Assembly (NCBI GenBank): GCA_947492925.1
Contig: CANLOQ010000002.1
Coordinates: 806,001 to 870,000 of the forward strand
Direction: 5' to 3'
DNA from: an uncultured Sulfitobacter sp.
GTDB taxonomy: Bacteria > Pseudomonadota > Alphaproteobacteria > Rhodobacterales > Rhodobacteraceae
Length of the DNA: 64,000 nt
Shown here: positions 53,824 through 63,581 of the stretch, piece by piece
How the letters are laid out: each line of letters opens with the position of its first letter
Numbering within the stretch: position 1 is the stretch's first letter
The notes under the pieces: model-generated
The model's database searches: none
What the model was told of the DNA's origin: nothing
The model's input: only the letters and a program-made list of their open reading frames with translations
Translations under genes and position numbers: made by a program

Positions 53824-54957
53824 TCAGGCGCGAAAGCGGTGGTTTGGCTGGTTTTCCGGGCGGGTCTGAACGGCGTGGGACATAAGCGATGCGGCCAGCG
53901 CATCCTGCGCATCAAGGCACGACCCCGGCAATGAAAAGCGGACAACGGCGCCGCGTTGATCTGGCAGGTTGCGCGCGACGAACTGTCCGCCCCGCGCAGA
54001 GATCAGGCGTTTGACCGTAAAAAGGCCGTAGCCGCTTTCCGAGCGGAAGCGCGCCCCGTTCATGACCTTGAGCGCATCGGGCGTAAAGCCGCCGCCGTCG
54101 TCGTGAATTGTCACGTCGATCATGCCGGGCAGGCCGGGCTGTGCGGACACGCCAATTGCAATGCTGGGGCGCTGGCCGTGCTTAAGTCCGTTTTCGATCA
54201 GGTTGCGCTGGACAATCTGCATGGTGGTGCGGTCCGCCCCGAGCATTGTGTCACAGGTGGTGAGCGCGTGCCGCCCGATTGGATCAAGCGTAAGCCAGAT
54301 GTCGCGGCACAGCGCGCCAAGGTCAAAGGCGGTTTTCTGGTCCTGAATGCCGACAATTTCCACATGGGAAAGCACCTCTGAGATCAGGTCCATCGATTTG
54401 GTCGAGATTTTTTCGAGACTGGTTATCAGTTCGGATGTGTCGTCATCGGCATCAGTGAAATCATCCGCTAGAAGTTCCGCAATTGCGGCGACGTTGCGCA
54501 TGGGACCGCGCAGATCATGGGCGGCCATTGCCACGAATTGCTCCATCTCCTTGGCGACGGTTTCAAATTGCACTTTTGCTTCCTCGGCGGCGCGTTCACG
54601 TGTCAGATCCACCGAAGTGCCGAAAAGATGCGTCACCTGACCGGAAGCGTTCTTTTTGGGGTGCAGTGTTGTGCGCACCGTGCGGGTCATGCCGCCCAAG
54701 GGCAGATCAAGCTGGTAGGTCAGGGGCACGCCGGTGTCGCGGACCGTGCAGTGCCGTTCATAGGCGACGCGCCCGAAGGGTTGCGGATATGCCTCAAGTG
54801 CCGTGCGGTCCAGAAAATCGGCACGTGCTTTGCCTGCCACCTTAAGCGCAAAGGCATTGAAACCCACGTAGACGGGACGGCGATCCGCCGCAATCTCAAG
54901 CACGAAAACCGGCGTTTCGATCAGGTCCAGATGCGCGTATTCATATGCTTCGGGCAC
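53824..54957 (-). CDS. PAS-domain sensor histidine kinase
   Basis: This 377-residue soluble kinase has an N-terminal PAS-like domain (about 10-120), a HisKA helix with the phosphorylated H147 in AMAAHDLRGPMRN, and an HATPase_c domain with N-box RNLIENGLKHG and glycine box DDGGGF. There are no membrane helices, so it senses a cytosolic signal. No response regulator gene is next to it, so it is an orphan. The likely target cannot be deduced. Confidence 0.85.
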   Translation of the reverse strand: MPEAYEYAHLDLIETPVFVLEIAADRRPVYVGFNAFALKVAGKARADFLDRTALEAYPQPFGRVAYERHCTVRDTGVPLTYQLDLPLGGMTRTVRTTLHPKKNASGQVTHLFGTSVDLTRERAAEEAKVQFETVAKEMEQFVAMAAHDLRGPMRNVAAIAELLADDFTDADDDTSELITSLEKISTKSMDLISEVLSHVEIVGIQDQKTAFDLGALCRDIWLTLDPIGRHALTTCDTMLGADRTTMQIVQRNLIENGLKHGQRPSIAIGVSAQPGLPGMIDVTIHDDGGGFTPDALKVMNGARFRSESGYGLFTVKRLISARGGQFVARNLPDQRGAVVRFSLPGSCLDAQDALAASLMSHAVQTRPENQPNHRFRA

Positions 54958-55044
54958 GAGGTCTCCTCAGATAGTGGACTAAAGCCTATATCTCAGGAGT
55001 TAATGATTCATTACCGGTTCCGCGGGCGCGAAAGGGATCGTTTG

Positions 55045-55599
55045 TTATTCGCCGCAGGCGCTGACCAGCGCTTCGTAACGGGTTGTGATCCAGCCAAGGG
55101 CCGCTTCGGGGTTCTGCTCTTCGATCTGGCCGGTGAAGCGCGAGAAGACCACCGCAGAGCGGCTTTCGTCCACAATCGTGAACTGCTGGCCTGTGATGAC
55201 GGTTTCGTAGACGAAGAATGCAATGGCTACCAAAAGGATCCCGCGCGCGACGCCAAAGATAAAGCCAAGTCCCTGATCCAGACCTCCCAGGACGGAACGC
55301 TGCACCAGTGACGAAAACAGCGGCGTAAAAAGCGATACCACGATAAGCGCAATGGCAAAGACGATGGCAAAGGCACCAATGACGGACAATTCGCAGCTGT
55401 CCGCCAAAAAGTCACCGATCACCGGGATTTCGCGCACCAGTGGTTCCACTCGTGGGGCAAAAAGAAACGCCAGCACAGCGGCGGCGATCCAGCCGACAAT
55501 TGCCATTGCTTCGCGCACCAGACCGCGCCCGTAGGCCAGAAGTGCCGACAGAATGATGACCAGCGCCACCACACCGTCGATGATCGTAAAGCCTTCCAT
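55045..55599 (-). CDS. CvpA family protein
   Basis: This 184-residue membrane protein has four hydrophobic helices and matches the CvpA (colicin V production) family, for example in FTIIDGVVALVIILSALLAYGRGLVREAMAIVGWIAAAV and the later SVLGGLDQGLGFIFGVARGILLV. In many bacteria cvpA stands next to purF; here it is 1.4 kb away beyond the kinase gene. Members influence envelope function. Confidence 0.88.
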   Translation of the reverse strand: MEGFTIIDGVVALVIILSALLAYGRGLVREAMAIVGWIAAAVLAFLFAPRVEPLVREIPVIGDFLADSCELSVIGAFAIVFAIALIVVSLFTPLFSSLVQRSVLGGLDQGLGFIFGVARGILLVAIAFFVYETVITGQQFTIVDESRSAVVFSRFTGQIEEQNPEAALGWITTRYEALVSACGE

Positions 55600-55629
55600 G
55601 CGGTCCTGCCTTTTACTGCTGTGCGCCGA

Positions 55630-56997
55630 TTACCCTGCGCCGAATATTTCACCAACAAAGCCGGTCAAATCGCCCATTGTGTTGAGCGCGATCCCGGCGG
55701 CTGCTGCGGCTTTTCCACCGGCAGGAGCGATTGCGGAGGTAAAACCAAGTTTTTGCGCTTCTTTCAACCTGTTTTCGGTTTGGGAGGCCGGACGCAGGGC
55801 CCCGGATAGGCTGATTTCCCCGAAAACGACCGTTTCGGCGGGCAGGGCCGTGTCTTCGCGCGCGCTGAGAAGGGCGGCGGCGACGGCCAGATCGGCGGCG
55901 GGTTCAGATATTTTCATGCCGCCCGCGACGTTGAGATAGACATCAAGGCCCGCAAACGGGATGCCGCAGCGCGCCTCGAGCACCGCGAGGATCATGGCGA
56001 GGCGCCCGCCGTCCCAGCCGACGACGGTGCGGCGGGCCTGTGAATGGGGCGAGGGGGCGACGAGGGCCTGAAGTTCGACCAACACGGGCCGCGTGCCTTC
56101 GATGCCCGCAAAAACGACCGATCCGGCGGCGGGCTGGCCGCGTTCGGAGAGGAACAGGGCGGAGGGATTGGTGACTTCGGCCAATCCGCGGCCCGTCATC
56201 TCGAACACGCCGATTTCGTCGGCAGGGCCAAAGCGGTTCTTGACCGAGCGCAGGATGCGGAACTGGTGGCCGCGCTCGCCCTCGAAATAAAGCACCGTGT
56301 CGACCATATGTTCGACGACGCGGGGGCCCGCGATGGCCCCTTCCTTGGTGACGTGGCCCACAAGAATGACTGAAGTGCCGGTGCGTTTGGCGAAGGCGGT
56401 CAGCTCGTGCGAGGCCGCGCGGACCTGAGAGACAGAGCCGGGGGCGCTGTCGACATTGTCGGCCCACATGGTCTGGATCGAATCGATGATGGCAAGTTGC
56501 GGGCGTTCGGCGTCGAGCGTGGTAAGGATGTCGCGCAGATTTGTCTCTGCCGCGAGTTTGACGGGCGCGTCCGACAGGCCAAGGCGTTGTGCGCGCATGC
56601 GGACTTGCGCGGAGGCTTCTTCGCCCGAGACATAGATGGTTTTCAGGCCCGCCTTGGCGAAATGCGCGGCAGCTTGCAGCAAGAGCGTGGATTTACCGAT
56701 GCCGGGATCGCCACCCACCAGAATGGCGGAAGCAGGCACGAGGCCGCCGCCCAGCACACGATCCAGTTCGTTGATGCCCGATTGGCTGCGGGGCGGTGGC
56801 GCTTCTTCGGTCGACAGGTCCGTGAGCTGCATGGAGGCACCGCGTTTGGCCCCCAACGATTTGCTGGGCGGTCCGGCGGAAATGCCCTTGTCTTCGGTGA
56901 TGGTGTTCCATTCGCCGCAGGCGTCGCAGCGGCCGGACCACTTGTTATAGCTGGCACCGCAGGTGTTGCAGGTGAAGGATTTGACGGGTTTTGCCAT
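55630..56997 (-). CDS. radA: DNA repair protein RadA
   Basis: This 455-residue RecA-like ATPase has an N-terminal zinc finger CNTCGASYNKWSGRCDACGEWN-type (four Cys), Walker A GGDPGIGKST, the RadA motif KNRFG, and a Lon-like C-terminal domain. RadA/Sms helps strand exchange during recombination. ATG 56997 is chosen because MAKPVKSF is the usual beginning. It ends 30 bases upstream of the cvpA gene's start on the same strand, suggesting a radA-cvpA operon. Confidence 0.95.
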   Translation of the reverse strand: MAKPVKSFTCNTCGASYNKWSGRCDACGEWNTITEDKGISAGPPSKSLGAKRGASMQLTDLSTEEAPPPRSQSGINELDRVLGGGLVPASAILVGGDPGIGKSTLLLQAAAHFAKAGLKTIYVSGEEASAQVRMRAQRLGLSDAPVKLAAETNLRDILTTLDAERPQLAIIDSIQTMWADNVDSAPGSVSQVRAASHELTAFAKRTGTSVILVGHVTKEGAIAGPRVVEHMVDTVLYFEGERGHQFRILRSVKNRFGPADEIGVFEMTGRGLAEVTNPSALFLSERGQPAAGSVVFAGIEGTRPVLVELQALVAPSPHSQARRTVVGWDGGRLAMILAVLEARCGIPFAGLDVYLNVAGGMKISEPAADLAVAAALLSAREDTALPAETVVFGEISLSGALRPASQTENRLKEAQKLGFTSAIAPAGGKAAAAAGIALNTMGDLTGFVGEIFGAG

Positions 56998-57083
56998 AGC
57001 GATGCTTGTGGCGCAGGGCGGCGGCGGCGTCAAAGGGAAATGGTTTGCGATAGACTTAGGGGGAAGTCGGCGCCAGCCGGGCG

Positions 57084-57860
57084 CTATTCGGCAGCCTTGG
57101 GCTGAATTTCCACGACGGTGTTGTCGAGCGCGGTCTGGTTCGCGCCGATCCGGCTTTCCATGCCCAGTTCTGGCAGGATTTCCTGCATCTCGGCGCGCAG
57201 GCGGTCAAGCTGAGCAACAGCAACGCTTTCTTCCAGTTCAACCTCGTGCAGCCAATGTTTGAGGTCGGTCGTGATGCCCTTGGCCTGATCAAGCCGGTCG
57301 TTGAAAAGCGCGATTTCCTGCTGGCGTTCCTTGAGGAAACTCCGCGCACGACTGATCTTTTCGTCGGAATAGACCTGCGCGAGTTCGCGGCTGATGTGGC
57401 TCATCTGTGCCGCGACTTCCAGCAGCGCGGGTTCAAGAATGCTGAGGTCTGGGTGATCCCGCAGGTAGGCCAGACGTTCGCGCACCGCGTCAAATTCCGA
57501 GCTGAGCTGAAATGTCTCGGCGCGGTCAGCGGCATGCACTACGGCATAGGCGCGGGCCACGTCATCCATGCCGATGGCAAAGGCGCGGTGGGAATTTTCA
57601 AGCTGCATGATGCGGCGGCTGCTGGGCAGAAAGAAACAGAGGCCGATGGCCACACAGGTCAGGCCAATCTGCGCCCACATGCCTGCGTTCTCAAGCGGTT
57701 GACCGTCGTAGAGTACTGAAAGGCTGATCCACGACCATTGACCCAACGCTGCCATGCCTGTGGCAAACAACAGGGCGAGGGCTGCAACGAGGAATCCGGC
57801 AAAAGCCAGACGATTTAGCAGGTACTGAACAAGATGCGCCAAGGCGCGAACGGATGACAC
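57084..57860 (-). CDS. Membrane protein with coiled coil, radA neighbour
   Basis: This 258-residue protein has two membrane helices near the N-terminus (about 17-38 and 58-78) and a long helical, coiled-coil cytoplasmic part (85-245) rich in Glu, Arg, Gln and Leu. No enzyme motif is seen. Homologues in related bacteria are often named DNA repair protein because they precede radA, but this name is not supported by sequence. It lies 86 bases upstream of radA on the same strand. Confidence 0.7.
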   Translation of the reverse strand: MSSVRALAHLVQYLLNRLAFAGFLVAALALLFATGMAALGQWSWISLSVLYDGQPLENAGMWAQIGLTCVAIGLCFFLPSSRRIMQLENSHRAFAIGMDDVARAYAVVHAADRAETFQLSSEFDAVRERLAYLRDHPDLSILEPALLEVAAQMSHISRELAQVYSDEKISRARSFLKERQQEIALFNDRLDQAKGITTDLKHWLHEVELEESVAVAQLDRLRAEMQEILPELGMESRIGANQTALDNTVVEIQPKAAE

Positions 57861-57944
57861 CGCGACATTCCCCCCGGAAGTTCGTGTTCGGCAAGTTTAT
57901 GCCGATTAACCATTTTTCAAAGGGGAATTTTCCGATTACGGGAA

Positions 57945-57966
57945 TTCGGGCCGCTAACTGCCCGAA
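57945..57966 (-). terminator. Possible hairpin terminator of the alr-PqiA-like transcript
   Basis: TTCGGGC (57945-57951), 8-base loop, GCCCGAA (57960-57966), perfect 7-base arms about 40 bases past the PqiA-like stop. It is followed on the minus strand by AT-rich DNA but no continuous T-run. Confidence 0.4.
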
Positions 57967-58004
57967 ATACAACAGTTCTCGTTTGGGTTGTTGCCGGATG
58001 GTGG

Positions 58005-58466
58005 TCAATCCTGTTGCGTCAACGGGGATTGTTCCGTTTTCCAGCTGATGAACAGAGATGCAAGGATGCAGCCGGTGAACAAATAAAGGCCCCAGGCGAC
58101 CTCAATCCGGCCCAGACCGATGCCCTTGGATAGGGTAATGTAAAGCGCGATGAGAAAAACATCGGCCATCGCCAGCTTGCCAAGCGCGTGCAGCACCGGC
58201 AGTGCGGCCGGTTTCAGCAGGCCAAAATGCAAGAGCGCCAGACCGATAGTCTTGAGGTAGGGGGCAAAGAGCGCGAAGAGCGTGACCACCAGCGCGAGAA
58301 AGATGTCCGACGCCCAGAGCGATTGCAGACCGGTCAGCACCGAAATTTCGTTCAGGGAAAACAGCGGTAGCAGGCCCGCGCGCATCAGCGGTGCCCACCA
58401 TGCGAGCGGATAAAGGACCAGCAGCGCGAGGTTGGCCGCAATCAGCGGCAAGGAGGCGGTCCTCAC
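58005..58466 (-). CDS. PqiA-like (paraquat-inducible protein A) membrane protein
   Basis: This 153-residue protein starts at GTG 58466, overlapping the alr stop (GTGA). Four membrane helices are predicted. [19 protein letters not shown] fits the PqiA signature (GKWSMxDVF). It is shorter than a full PqiA, which has two such domains and cysteine motifs; this matches the single-domain proteins near alr in Rhodobacterales. PqiA proteins serve lipid transport with MCE partners; none is encoded here. Confidence 0.8.
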   Translation of the reverse strand: MRTASLPLIAANLALLVLYPLAWWAPLMRAGLLPLFSLNEISVLTGLQSLWASDIFLALVVTLFALFAPYLKTIGLALLHFGLLKPAALPVLHALGKLAMADVFLIALYITLSKGIGLGRIEVAWGLYLFTGCILASLFISWKTEQSPLTQQD

Positions 58467-59497
58467 GTCAGGTAGACCCTGTCATAGCGCGCGCCGAGGG
58501 AGGTCAGGATTTCGTACCCGATCGTGCCCGCAAAACCCGCGACAGTATCAACCGATTGATGCTGGCCCATGAGCTGCAGGTGCTCCGGCATTTCTGCGAT
58601 GCTGCTGACATCCACGGTTATCATGTCCATCGACACCCGCCCGATTACGGGCAGCTTGCGTCCTTCGTGGGTAAAGGTGGCCTGCGCCCCCATCGCGCGG
58701 ATCAGCCCGTCGGCATAACCAGCGGCAACCGTCGCCACGCGGGTGGGGCCATGCGCCACAAAGGCGTTGCCGTAGCCCACGCTTTCACCGGGGGCCACAT
58801 CGCGGGTCTGGATCACGGGGACATCCAGCGTCACCACGGGGATCGCATCGACAAAGGGCAATCCGCCATAAAGGCCGATACCCGGGCGGGTCAGGTCAAA
58901 GTGGTAGTCATCGCCCAGTAGGATGCCGCCCGTCGCTGCCAAAGAGCGCGGAATATCAAGCCCTTCGGTCATGTCATTAAAGCTGTCGAGTTGCATGCGG
59001 TTCATCAGGTGATCGGGTTCATCGGCGCAGGCCAGATGCGACATCAGCAGCACAGGCTGCTGGGCGATGGCAATGTCCCGCAGGGCCGACCATTCGGCGG
59101 GTTCCATCCCCAGACGGTTCATGCCGGTATCAAGCTGGATGCCGAATGGATGACCGGGCAGCATTTCGACATGGGTGAGCAACTGGTCGACCGAGTTGAT
59201 CATCGGGGTCAGATCGGCCGCGCGGATCATGTCGGCGTCGCCGGGCATATGGCCGGAAAAAACACAGATTGACGGGCCGGGGCCAAGGGCGCGCCGCAGG
59301 AGCGTGCCTTCTTCGGCGGCGGCGACAAAAAAGAGCCGCGCACCGGCGCGGGCCAGCGCGGGGCCAACCTTGTCCACCCCCAGACCGTAGGCATTCGCTT
59401 TGATCACGGCGGCGGTTTCCACCTGGGTCAACCGGTCCAGCGCCTGCCAGTTGGCCGCGATCGCGGTCAGATCAATTGTCAGGGTGGCGGTGGTCAT
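58463..59497 (-). CDS. alr: Alanine racemase
   Basis: This 344-residue PLP enzyme makes D-alanine for the cell wall. PLP lysine K33 is in [10 protein letters not shown], and the second catalytic Tyr is in SVGYGNAF. The ATG at 59497 gives [17 protein letters not shown], the typical beginning; an ATG 21 bases upstream (59518) is possible, but neither has a good ribosome site. The stop overlaps the PqiA-like gene start. Confidence 0.93.
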   Translation of the reverse strand: MTTATLTIDLTAIAANWQALDRLTQVETAAVIKANAYGLGVDKVGPALARAGARLFFVAAAEEGTLLRRALGPGPSICVFSGHMPGDADMIRAADLTPMINSVDQLLTHVEMLPGHPFGIQLDTGMNRLGMEPAEWSALRDIAIAQQPVLLMSHLACADEPDHLMNRMQLDSFNDMTEGLDIPRSLAATGGILLGDDYHFDLTRPGIGLYGGLPFVDAIPVVTLDVPVIQTRDVAPGESVGYGNAFVAHGPTRVATVAAGYADGLIRAMGAQATFTHEGRKLPVIGRVSMDMITVDVSSIAEMPEHLQLMGQHQSVDTVAGFAGTIGYEILTSLGARYDRVYLT

Positions 59498-59624
59498 GGG
59501 GCATGGTCCGTGTGTCATCTGGCGCGGGCGACCGATTGCATCCTGCACCTGTTTCACCCGCCGTTTTATGGTGTAGACAAGATGTGCCACAGGGACAAGC
59601 AGGGCAGGCACGGGCATGGATTAC

Positions 59625-59632
59625 TGGAGGAG
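59625..59632 (+). promoter_or_regulatory. Strong ribosome binding site fixing a TTG start
   Basis: TGGAGGAG lies six bases before TTG 59639, supporting that start for the hydroxylase-like gene over the in-frame ATGs at 59582 and 59657. Confidence 0.7.
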
Positions 59633-59638
59633 ACGGTT

Positions 59639-60379
59639 TTGACACGGGCAAGGATCATGGCGGGTCACCCTTCAGTGGTGCTGATGGCTTTGATGTGCGC
59701 GCTGGCCTTTGGTGCGCTGGCGCTGGCGGGGCCGTGGTGGGTCTGGATGCTGGTGCCGCTGGGCATCGGGGCGCAATTGTTGAATGAATACAATCTGCAC
59801 CGACATGTCTTTCACTTGCGCCCGCCCCGTAAGCAATGGGCGTTTGATTTGTTGTATCAAGCGCATTACGGCCACCATGATTTCCCCACAAACCAAGCGC
59901 TTTTCTTTGTGCCGCCCTGGGTGGCGCTGCCGATGCTGGCGGTAAACTGGGCGTTGGTCTGGACGGTGGCATGGGCACTGGGCGCGGCAGAGCCGTTCTG
60001 GATCGCCACCGCGATTGTACCAGCGGGCGGGGTGGCGATGTTTCTGGTCTATGAGTGGTATCATATGACCGCGCATCTGACGGTGCCCAAGTCCGCGCTG
60101 GCGCGCCGGGTGACACGGCTGCACAACCAGCACCATTTTCGCGACTTCACCAAATGGTTCCACGTCAGTCCCGGAGGCCAGATCATCGACCGGGCGATGG
60201 GCACGCATATCGACGCCGAAACCCTGAAGACGCAACAGCGCACCGCGTTCATCCGCACACTGGGGCTTTCGCCGGATGACCCGCGACTGATCGCTGCACG
60301 GGCAAGGTTCGCGCAGAAATACGGGCTGAGCGAAGGCGAGATCGCGCAGGCAGCACGGCGTGCGGAACGGCTTGCGTGA
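59639..60379 (+). CDS. Sterol desaturase/fatty acid hydroxylase superfamily protein
   Basis: The 246-residue product has an N-terminal pair of membrane helices (about 10-45) and a later hydrophobic region. The di-iron histidine clusters of the superfamily are visible: NEYNLHRHVFH, HYGHHDFP, EWYHMTAH and HNQHHF. Members hydroxylate or desaturate lipids with O2. It starts with TTG after a strong ribosome site. It is divergent from alr. The substrate is unknown. Confidence 0.82.
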   Translation: MTRARIMAGHPSVVLMALMCALAFGALALAGPWWVWMLVPLGIGAQLLNEYNLHRHVFHLRPPRKQWAFDLLYQAHYGHHDFPTNQALFFVPPWVALPMLAVNWALVWTVAWALGAAEPFWIATAIVPAGGVAMFLVYEWYHMTAHLTVPKSALARRVTRLHNQHHFRDFTKWFHVSPGGQIIDRAMGTHIDAETLKTQQRTAFIRTLGLSPDDPRLIAARARFAQKYGLSEGEIAQAARRAERLA

Positions 60380-60454
60380 TGTTACGTCACGCAATGGATG
60401 CTTGCCCTGTGGCGGTCAGCCCCTAGTCTGGCGGAAACCAGAGGAGGAAACGAT

Positions 60455-61774
60455 ATGCTGAAAAAGACACTGACAACCGCGCCGGTCGCACTTGCGCTTG
60501 CCGCGGCACCCGCATGGGCGGAAAACCGGATCGACAGGCAGTTGCCGAATGCGCCTGAACTGGCGGCCTACGGGGATCTGACCGTTGGCGTGCGCCAGCT
60601 TGAACTGGTGAACCCCGGTCAGGTCGACATTCTGTCTATCGATCCATCCGCCCCCAAGCCCGAAACGCTGCCGGTCTATGATCGTCCGTTGACGGTGGAG
60701 ATGTGGTATCCTGCCGAGGCCGGGGCCACAGGCGATACCACGTTGAAGGCATATCTGCGCGACGGCACAACCGAGGTGACACTGAATGGTCAGGCGGTAC
60801 GTGATGCAGCCCCTGCAGCGGGCGATGCGCCCTATCCGCTGGTCCTGATCAGTCACGGCTATCCGGGCAACCGTTTCCTGATGTCACATCTGGCTGAAAA
60901 CATCGCGTCCAAGGGCTATGTCGTGGCGTCGATTGATCACACAGACAGTACTTACCGCACACAGGCGGCATTTGGTTCCACGCTGGTGAACCGGTCGCTG
61001 GACCAATTGTTCGTCCTTGAAGAGATGGCAAAGATGAACGGCGGCGACGGTGCATTTGCGGGCATGATCGACACCGACAACACGGGGATCGTGGGCTATT
61101 CGATGGGCGGCTACGGCGCGATCATCACGGCAGGGGGCGGCGTGACGCAGGCGTCTGTCGAGTATCCCTGGGGCGGGCCGCACGGCACGCTGGGCATTCA
61201 CCTTGCCGGATCGGAGACGCATAACGCGTTGCCAGATGACCGGGTGAAAACGGCGGTGGCCATTGGGCCGTGGGGGATGAACACGGGCTTTTGGGATGCA
61301 GAAGGGCTGAGCGGCATCAAGATCCCCATGCTCTTCATCGCCGGCTCTCAGGATGACACATCGCTTTATGAAAACGGTGTACGGGCGATCTGGGAAAACG
61401 CGAGCGCGTTGCCACATGCGCTGCTTACCTTTGAGAACGCGGGCCACAATGCCGCAGCCCCGATGCCTGCCCCGACCGAAAGCTATTATGACAACGCAGA
61501 CAAGGGTTTTAACATCTCGGAGCATTATACCGATCAGGTGTGGGACACGGTCCGAATGAACAATATTGCGCAGCATTTTGTGACTGCGTGGATGGACCGT
61601 GCGCTGAAAGGCGATGCGGAGAAGGGCGCTTATCTGGAGCTTGTCGAAAACTCTAACGATGGTGTCTGGTCGATGAACGAGGACGGAACCCAGAAAGAGG
61701 ATCACAGCTATTGGACCGGATTTGCCGAAGGCACCGCCAAGGGTCTGCGCTTTGAGGTTAAGTCTGCCGAATAA
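60455..61774 (+). CDS. Secreted alpha/beta hydrolase (dienelactone hydrolase-like)
   Basis: This 439-residue protein has a clear signal peptide (MLKKTLTTAPVALALAAAPAWA, cut after AWA). The hydrolase core has the oxyanion region LISHGYPGNRF, the nucleophile elbow GYSMGG, and a later His-containing segment TFENAGHNAAA. The family includes lipases, PAF-acetylhydrolase-like and dienelactone hydrolase-like enzymes. GAGGAGGAAA precedes the ATG. It likely acts in the periplasm on an ester substrate not identifiable from sequence. Confidence 0.85.
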   Translation: MLKKTLTTAPVALALAAAPAWAENRIDRQLPNAPELAAYGDLTVGVRQLELVNPGQVDILSIDPSAPKPETLPVYDRPLTVEMWYPAEAGATGDTTLKAYLRDGTTEVTLNGQAVRDAAPAAGDAPYPLVLISHGYPGNRFLMSHLAENIASKGYVVASIDHTDSTYRTQAAFGSTLVNRSLDQLFVLEEMAKMNGGDGAFAGMIDTDNTGIVGYSMGGYGAIITAGGGVTQASVEYPWGGPHGTLGIHLAGSETHNALPDDRVKTAVAIGPWGMNTGFWDAEGLSGIKIPMLFIAGSQDDTSLYENGVRAIWENASALPHALLTFENAGHNAAAPMPAPTESYYDNADKGFNISEHYTDQVWDTVRMNNIAQHFVTAWMDRALKGDAEKGAYLELVENSNDGVWSMNEDGTQKEDHSYWTGFAEGTAKGLRFEVKSAE

Positions 61775-61854
61775 TGGCGTGTTTGCCCTTGGGTCAACTT
61801 TTGGATGAGTGAAGGTTGGCCCGGGTCTGTTTGAAAACACTGGATAAAATACTG

Positions 61855-61886
61855 AAAAGGCTGCTTCGAAAGAGGCAGCCTTTTTT
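61855..61886. terminator. Bidirectional intrinsic terminator
   Basis: Stem GGCTGCTTC (61859-61867) with GAGGCAGCC (61872-61880), nine pairs including one wobble, closed by a GAAA tetraloop, with an A-tract before and TTTTTT after. It serves the hydrolase gene and the converging dnaB. Confidence 0.92.
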
Positions 61887-61895
61887 GTGTGATGG

Positions 61896-61904
61896 TGTGG
61901 ATAA
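61896..61904 (+). promoter_or_regulatory. DnaA box downstream of dnaB
   Basis: TGTGGATAA, a perfect match to the complement of the DnaA box TTATCCACA, between the terminator and the dnaB stop. Confidence 0.6.
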
Positions 61905-61928
61905 GTCTTTGGACAAATTGACCGGCCG

Positions 61929-63428
61929 TCAGAATTCCTGATCGTTGCCGACGCTTTGCTGCCACGGTTTGACGAGGTTGCCGAAACGGGTGAAACGGCC
62001 CTCAAAGCTGAGCTCTACCGTGCCGATGGGGCCGTGGCGCTGTTTGCCAATGACGACTTCGGCCTTGCCGTGAAGGCGCTCCATCTCTTCCTGCCAGCGT
62101 GCCATCGCTTCCAGATCGTGATCGCCGGGTTTTTCGCGTTCTTTGTAGTATTCCTCGCGGAATACGAACATGACCACGTCGGCGTCCTGTTCGATGGAGC
62201 CGGATTCGCGCAGGTCGCTGAGCTGCGGGCGCTTGTCCTCGCGGTTTTCGACCTGACGCGAAAGCTGGGACAGGGCGATCACCGGGATATCCAGTTCCTT
62301 GGCGATGGCCTTGAGACCCATCGTGATTTCCGAGATTTCGTTGACGCGGTTTTCGTTCTTGCCGGTGCCGCGCACCAGCTGAAGGTAGTCGACGATCAGC
62401 ACGTCCAGCCCGTGTGTCCGCTTGAGACGGCGTGCGCGGGCGGCCAGCTGGCTGATGGGCAGGGCGGGCGTGTCGTCGATGAATAGCGGGCAGGCTTCAA
62501 GCGTTTTTGCAGCGTCCACGAAACGGCGGAATTCGGCTTCGGTCATGTCACCCGAGCGGATTTGCTGCGACGGGATTTCGGCGGCTTCGGACAGGATACG
62601 TGCGGCAAGCTGTTCGGCGCTCATTTCAAGGCTGTAGAACCCGACCACACCGCCGTCGACCGCCCCTTCGGTACCGTCGGGAAGGATACCGCGCTTGTAG
62701 GCCTTGGCGACGTTGAACGCGATGTTGGTGGCAAGCGAGGTTTTTCCCATCGACGGACGCCCGGCGAGGATCAGCAGGTCAGAGCGGTGCAGACCGCCCA
62801 GTTTGCCGTCCATATCAATGAGGCCGGTAGAGACACCCGACAGGCCGCCGTCCCGCTGGTAGGCGGCGTTGGCGACGTTAACAGCGTCGGTTACCGCCTT
62901 GAGAAAGCTTTGAAATCCGCTTTCGACCTGACCCTGTTCGGCCAGTTTGTAAAGCTGCTGTTCGGCCTCGACAATCTGTTCGCGTGGTTCTGACGCCACA
63001 TCGACCTGTGCGGCCTTGGCAGAGATGTCGCGGCCAAGTTGAATGAGATCACGGCGCACGGCCAGATCATAGATCATTTGCGCGTAATCGCGCACCGCAA
63101 AGGCGCTGATCGCGGCACCGGCAAGGCGGGCGAGGTAGGCAGGGCCGCCCAGTTCCTTGAGGCCCTCGTCTTCTTCCATGAACGCTTTGAGCGTGACGGG
63201 AGAGGCGAGGTTGTTCTTTGCGATGCGCTGTGCGGCGATGTCGAAAATGCGCGCGTGCACGGGATCGTAAAAATGCTTGGGCCCGATGATGGAGGCCACG
63301 CGGTCGTAGATGTCGTTGTTGGTGAGAATTGCACCAAGCAGCTGCTGTTCCGCTTCAATGGAATGGGGCATCGTTTCCGGTGCCTGCACAGCAATATCGT
63401 TCGCGTTCAGCGATGTAATCTCGTTCAT
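61929..63428 (-). CDS. dnaB: Replicative DNA helicase
   Basis: This 499-residue RecA-fold hexameric helicase unwinds DNA at the replication fork. The N-terminal helical domain has PHSIEAEQQLLGAIL (21-35). Walker A is GRPSMGKTS (223-231) and Walker B DVLIVDYLQLVRG. The C-terminal DExx region VIALSQLSRQVENRED and SGSIEQDADVVMFVFREEYY are standard. No intein interrupts the gene. It has a 153-base upstream region with a DnaA box. Confidence 0.96.
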   Translation of the reverse strand: MNEITSLNANDIAVQAPETMPHSIEAEQQLLGAILTNNDIYDRVASIIGPKHFYDPVHARIFDIAAQRIAKNNLASPVTLKAFMEEDEGLKELGGPAYLARLAGAAISAFAVRDYAQMIYDLAVRRDLIQLGRDISAKAAQVDVASEPREQIVEAEQQLYKLAEQGQVESGFQSFLKAVTDAVNVANAAYQRDGGLSGVSTGLIDMDGKLGGLHRSDLLILAGRPSMGKTSLATNIAFNVAKAYKRGILPDGTEGAVDGGVVGFYSLEMSAEQLAARILSEAAEIPSQQIRSGDMTEAEFRRFVDAAKTLEACPLFIDDTPALPISQLAARARRLKRTHGLDVLIVDYLQLVRGTGKNENRVNEISEITMGLKAIAKELDIPVIALSQLSRQVENREDKRPQLSDLRESGSIEQDADVVMFVFREEYYKEREKPGDHDLEAMARWQEEMERLHGKAEVVIGKQRHGPIGTVELSFEGRFTRFGNLVKPWQQSVGNDQEF

Positions 63429-63496
63429 GGTCTCACCCGATTTGTCCCTGCGCCGGTCATAGGCAACGGCGCGTTGGGGAGCAAATTGTATGTTTC

Positions 63497-63505
63497 TGTG
63501 GATAA
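63497..63505 (+). promoter_or_regulatory. DnaA box upstream of dnaB
   Basis: TGTGGATAA, perfect DnaA-box complement, 69 bases before the dnaB start. It has the same orientation as the box at 61896. It could let DnaA regulate dnaB. Confidence 0.6.
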
Positions 63506-63581
63506 GCTGTTAACGCTGCGAAACACACAATATGTTGCCCCAACTTGGTGGTTCAGGTCAACATCGGGTGTTTACCCATGC

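Noticed and set aside
61929-63428. Intein in DnaB, a frequent insertion site
   Set aside because: The helicase motifs run without interruption and length is normal.
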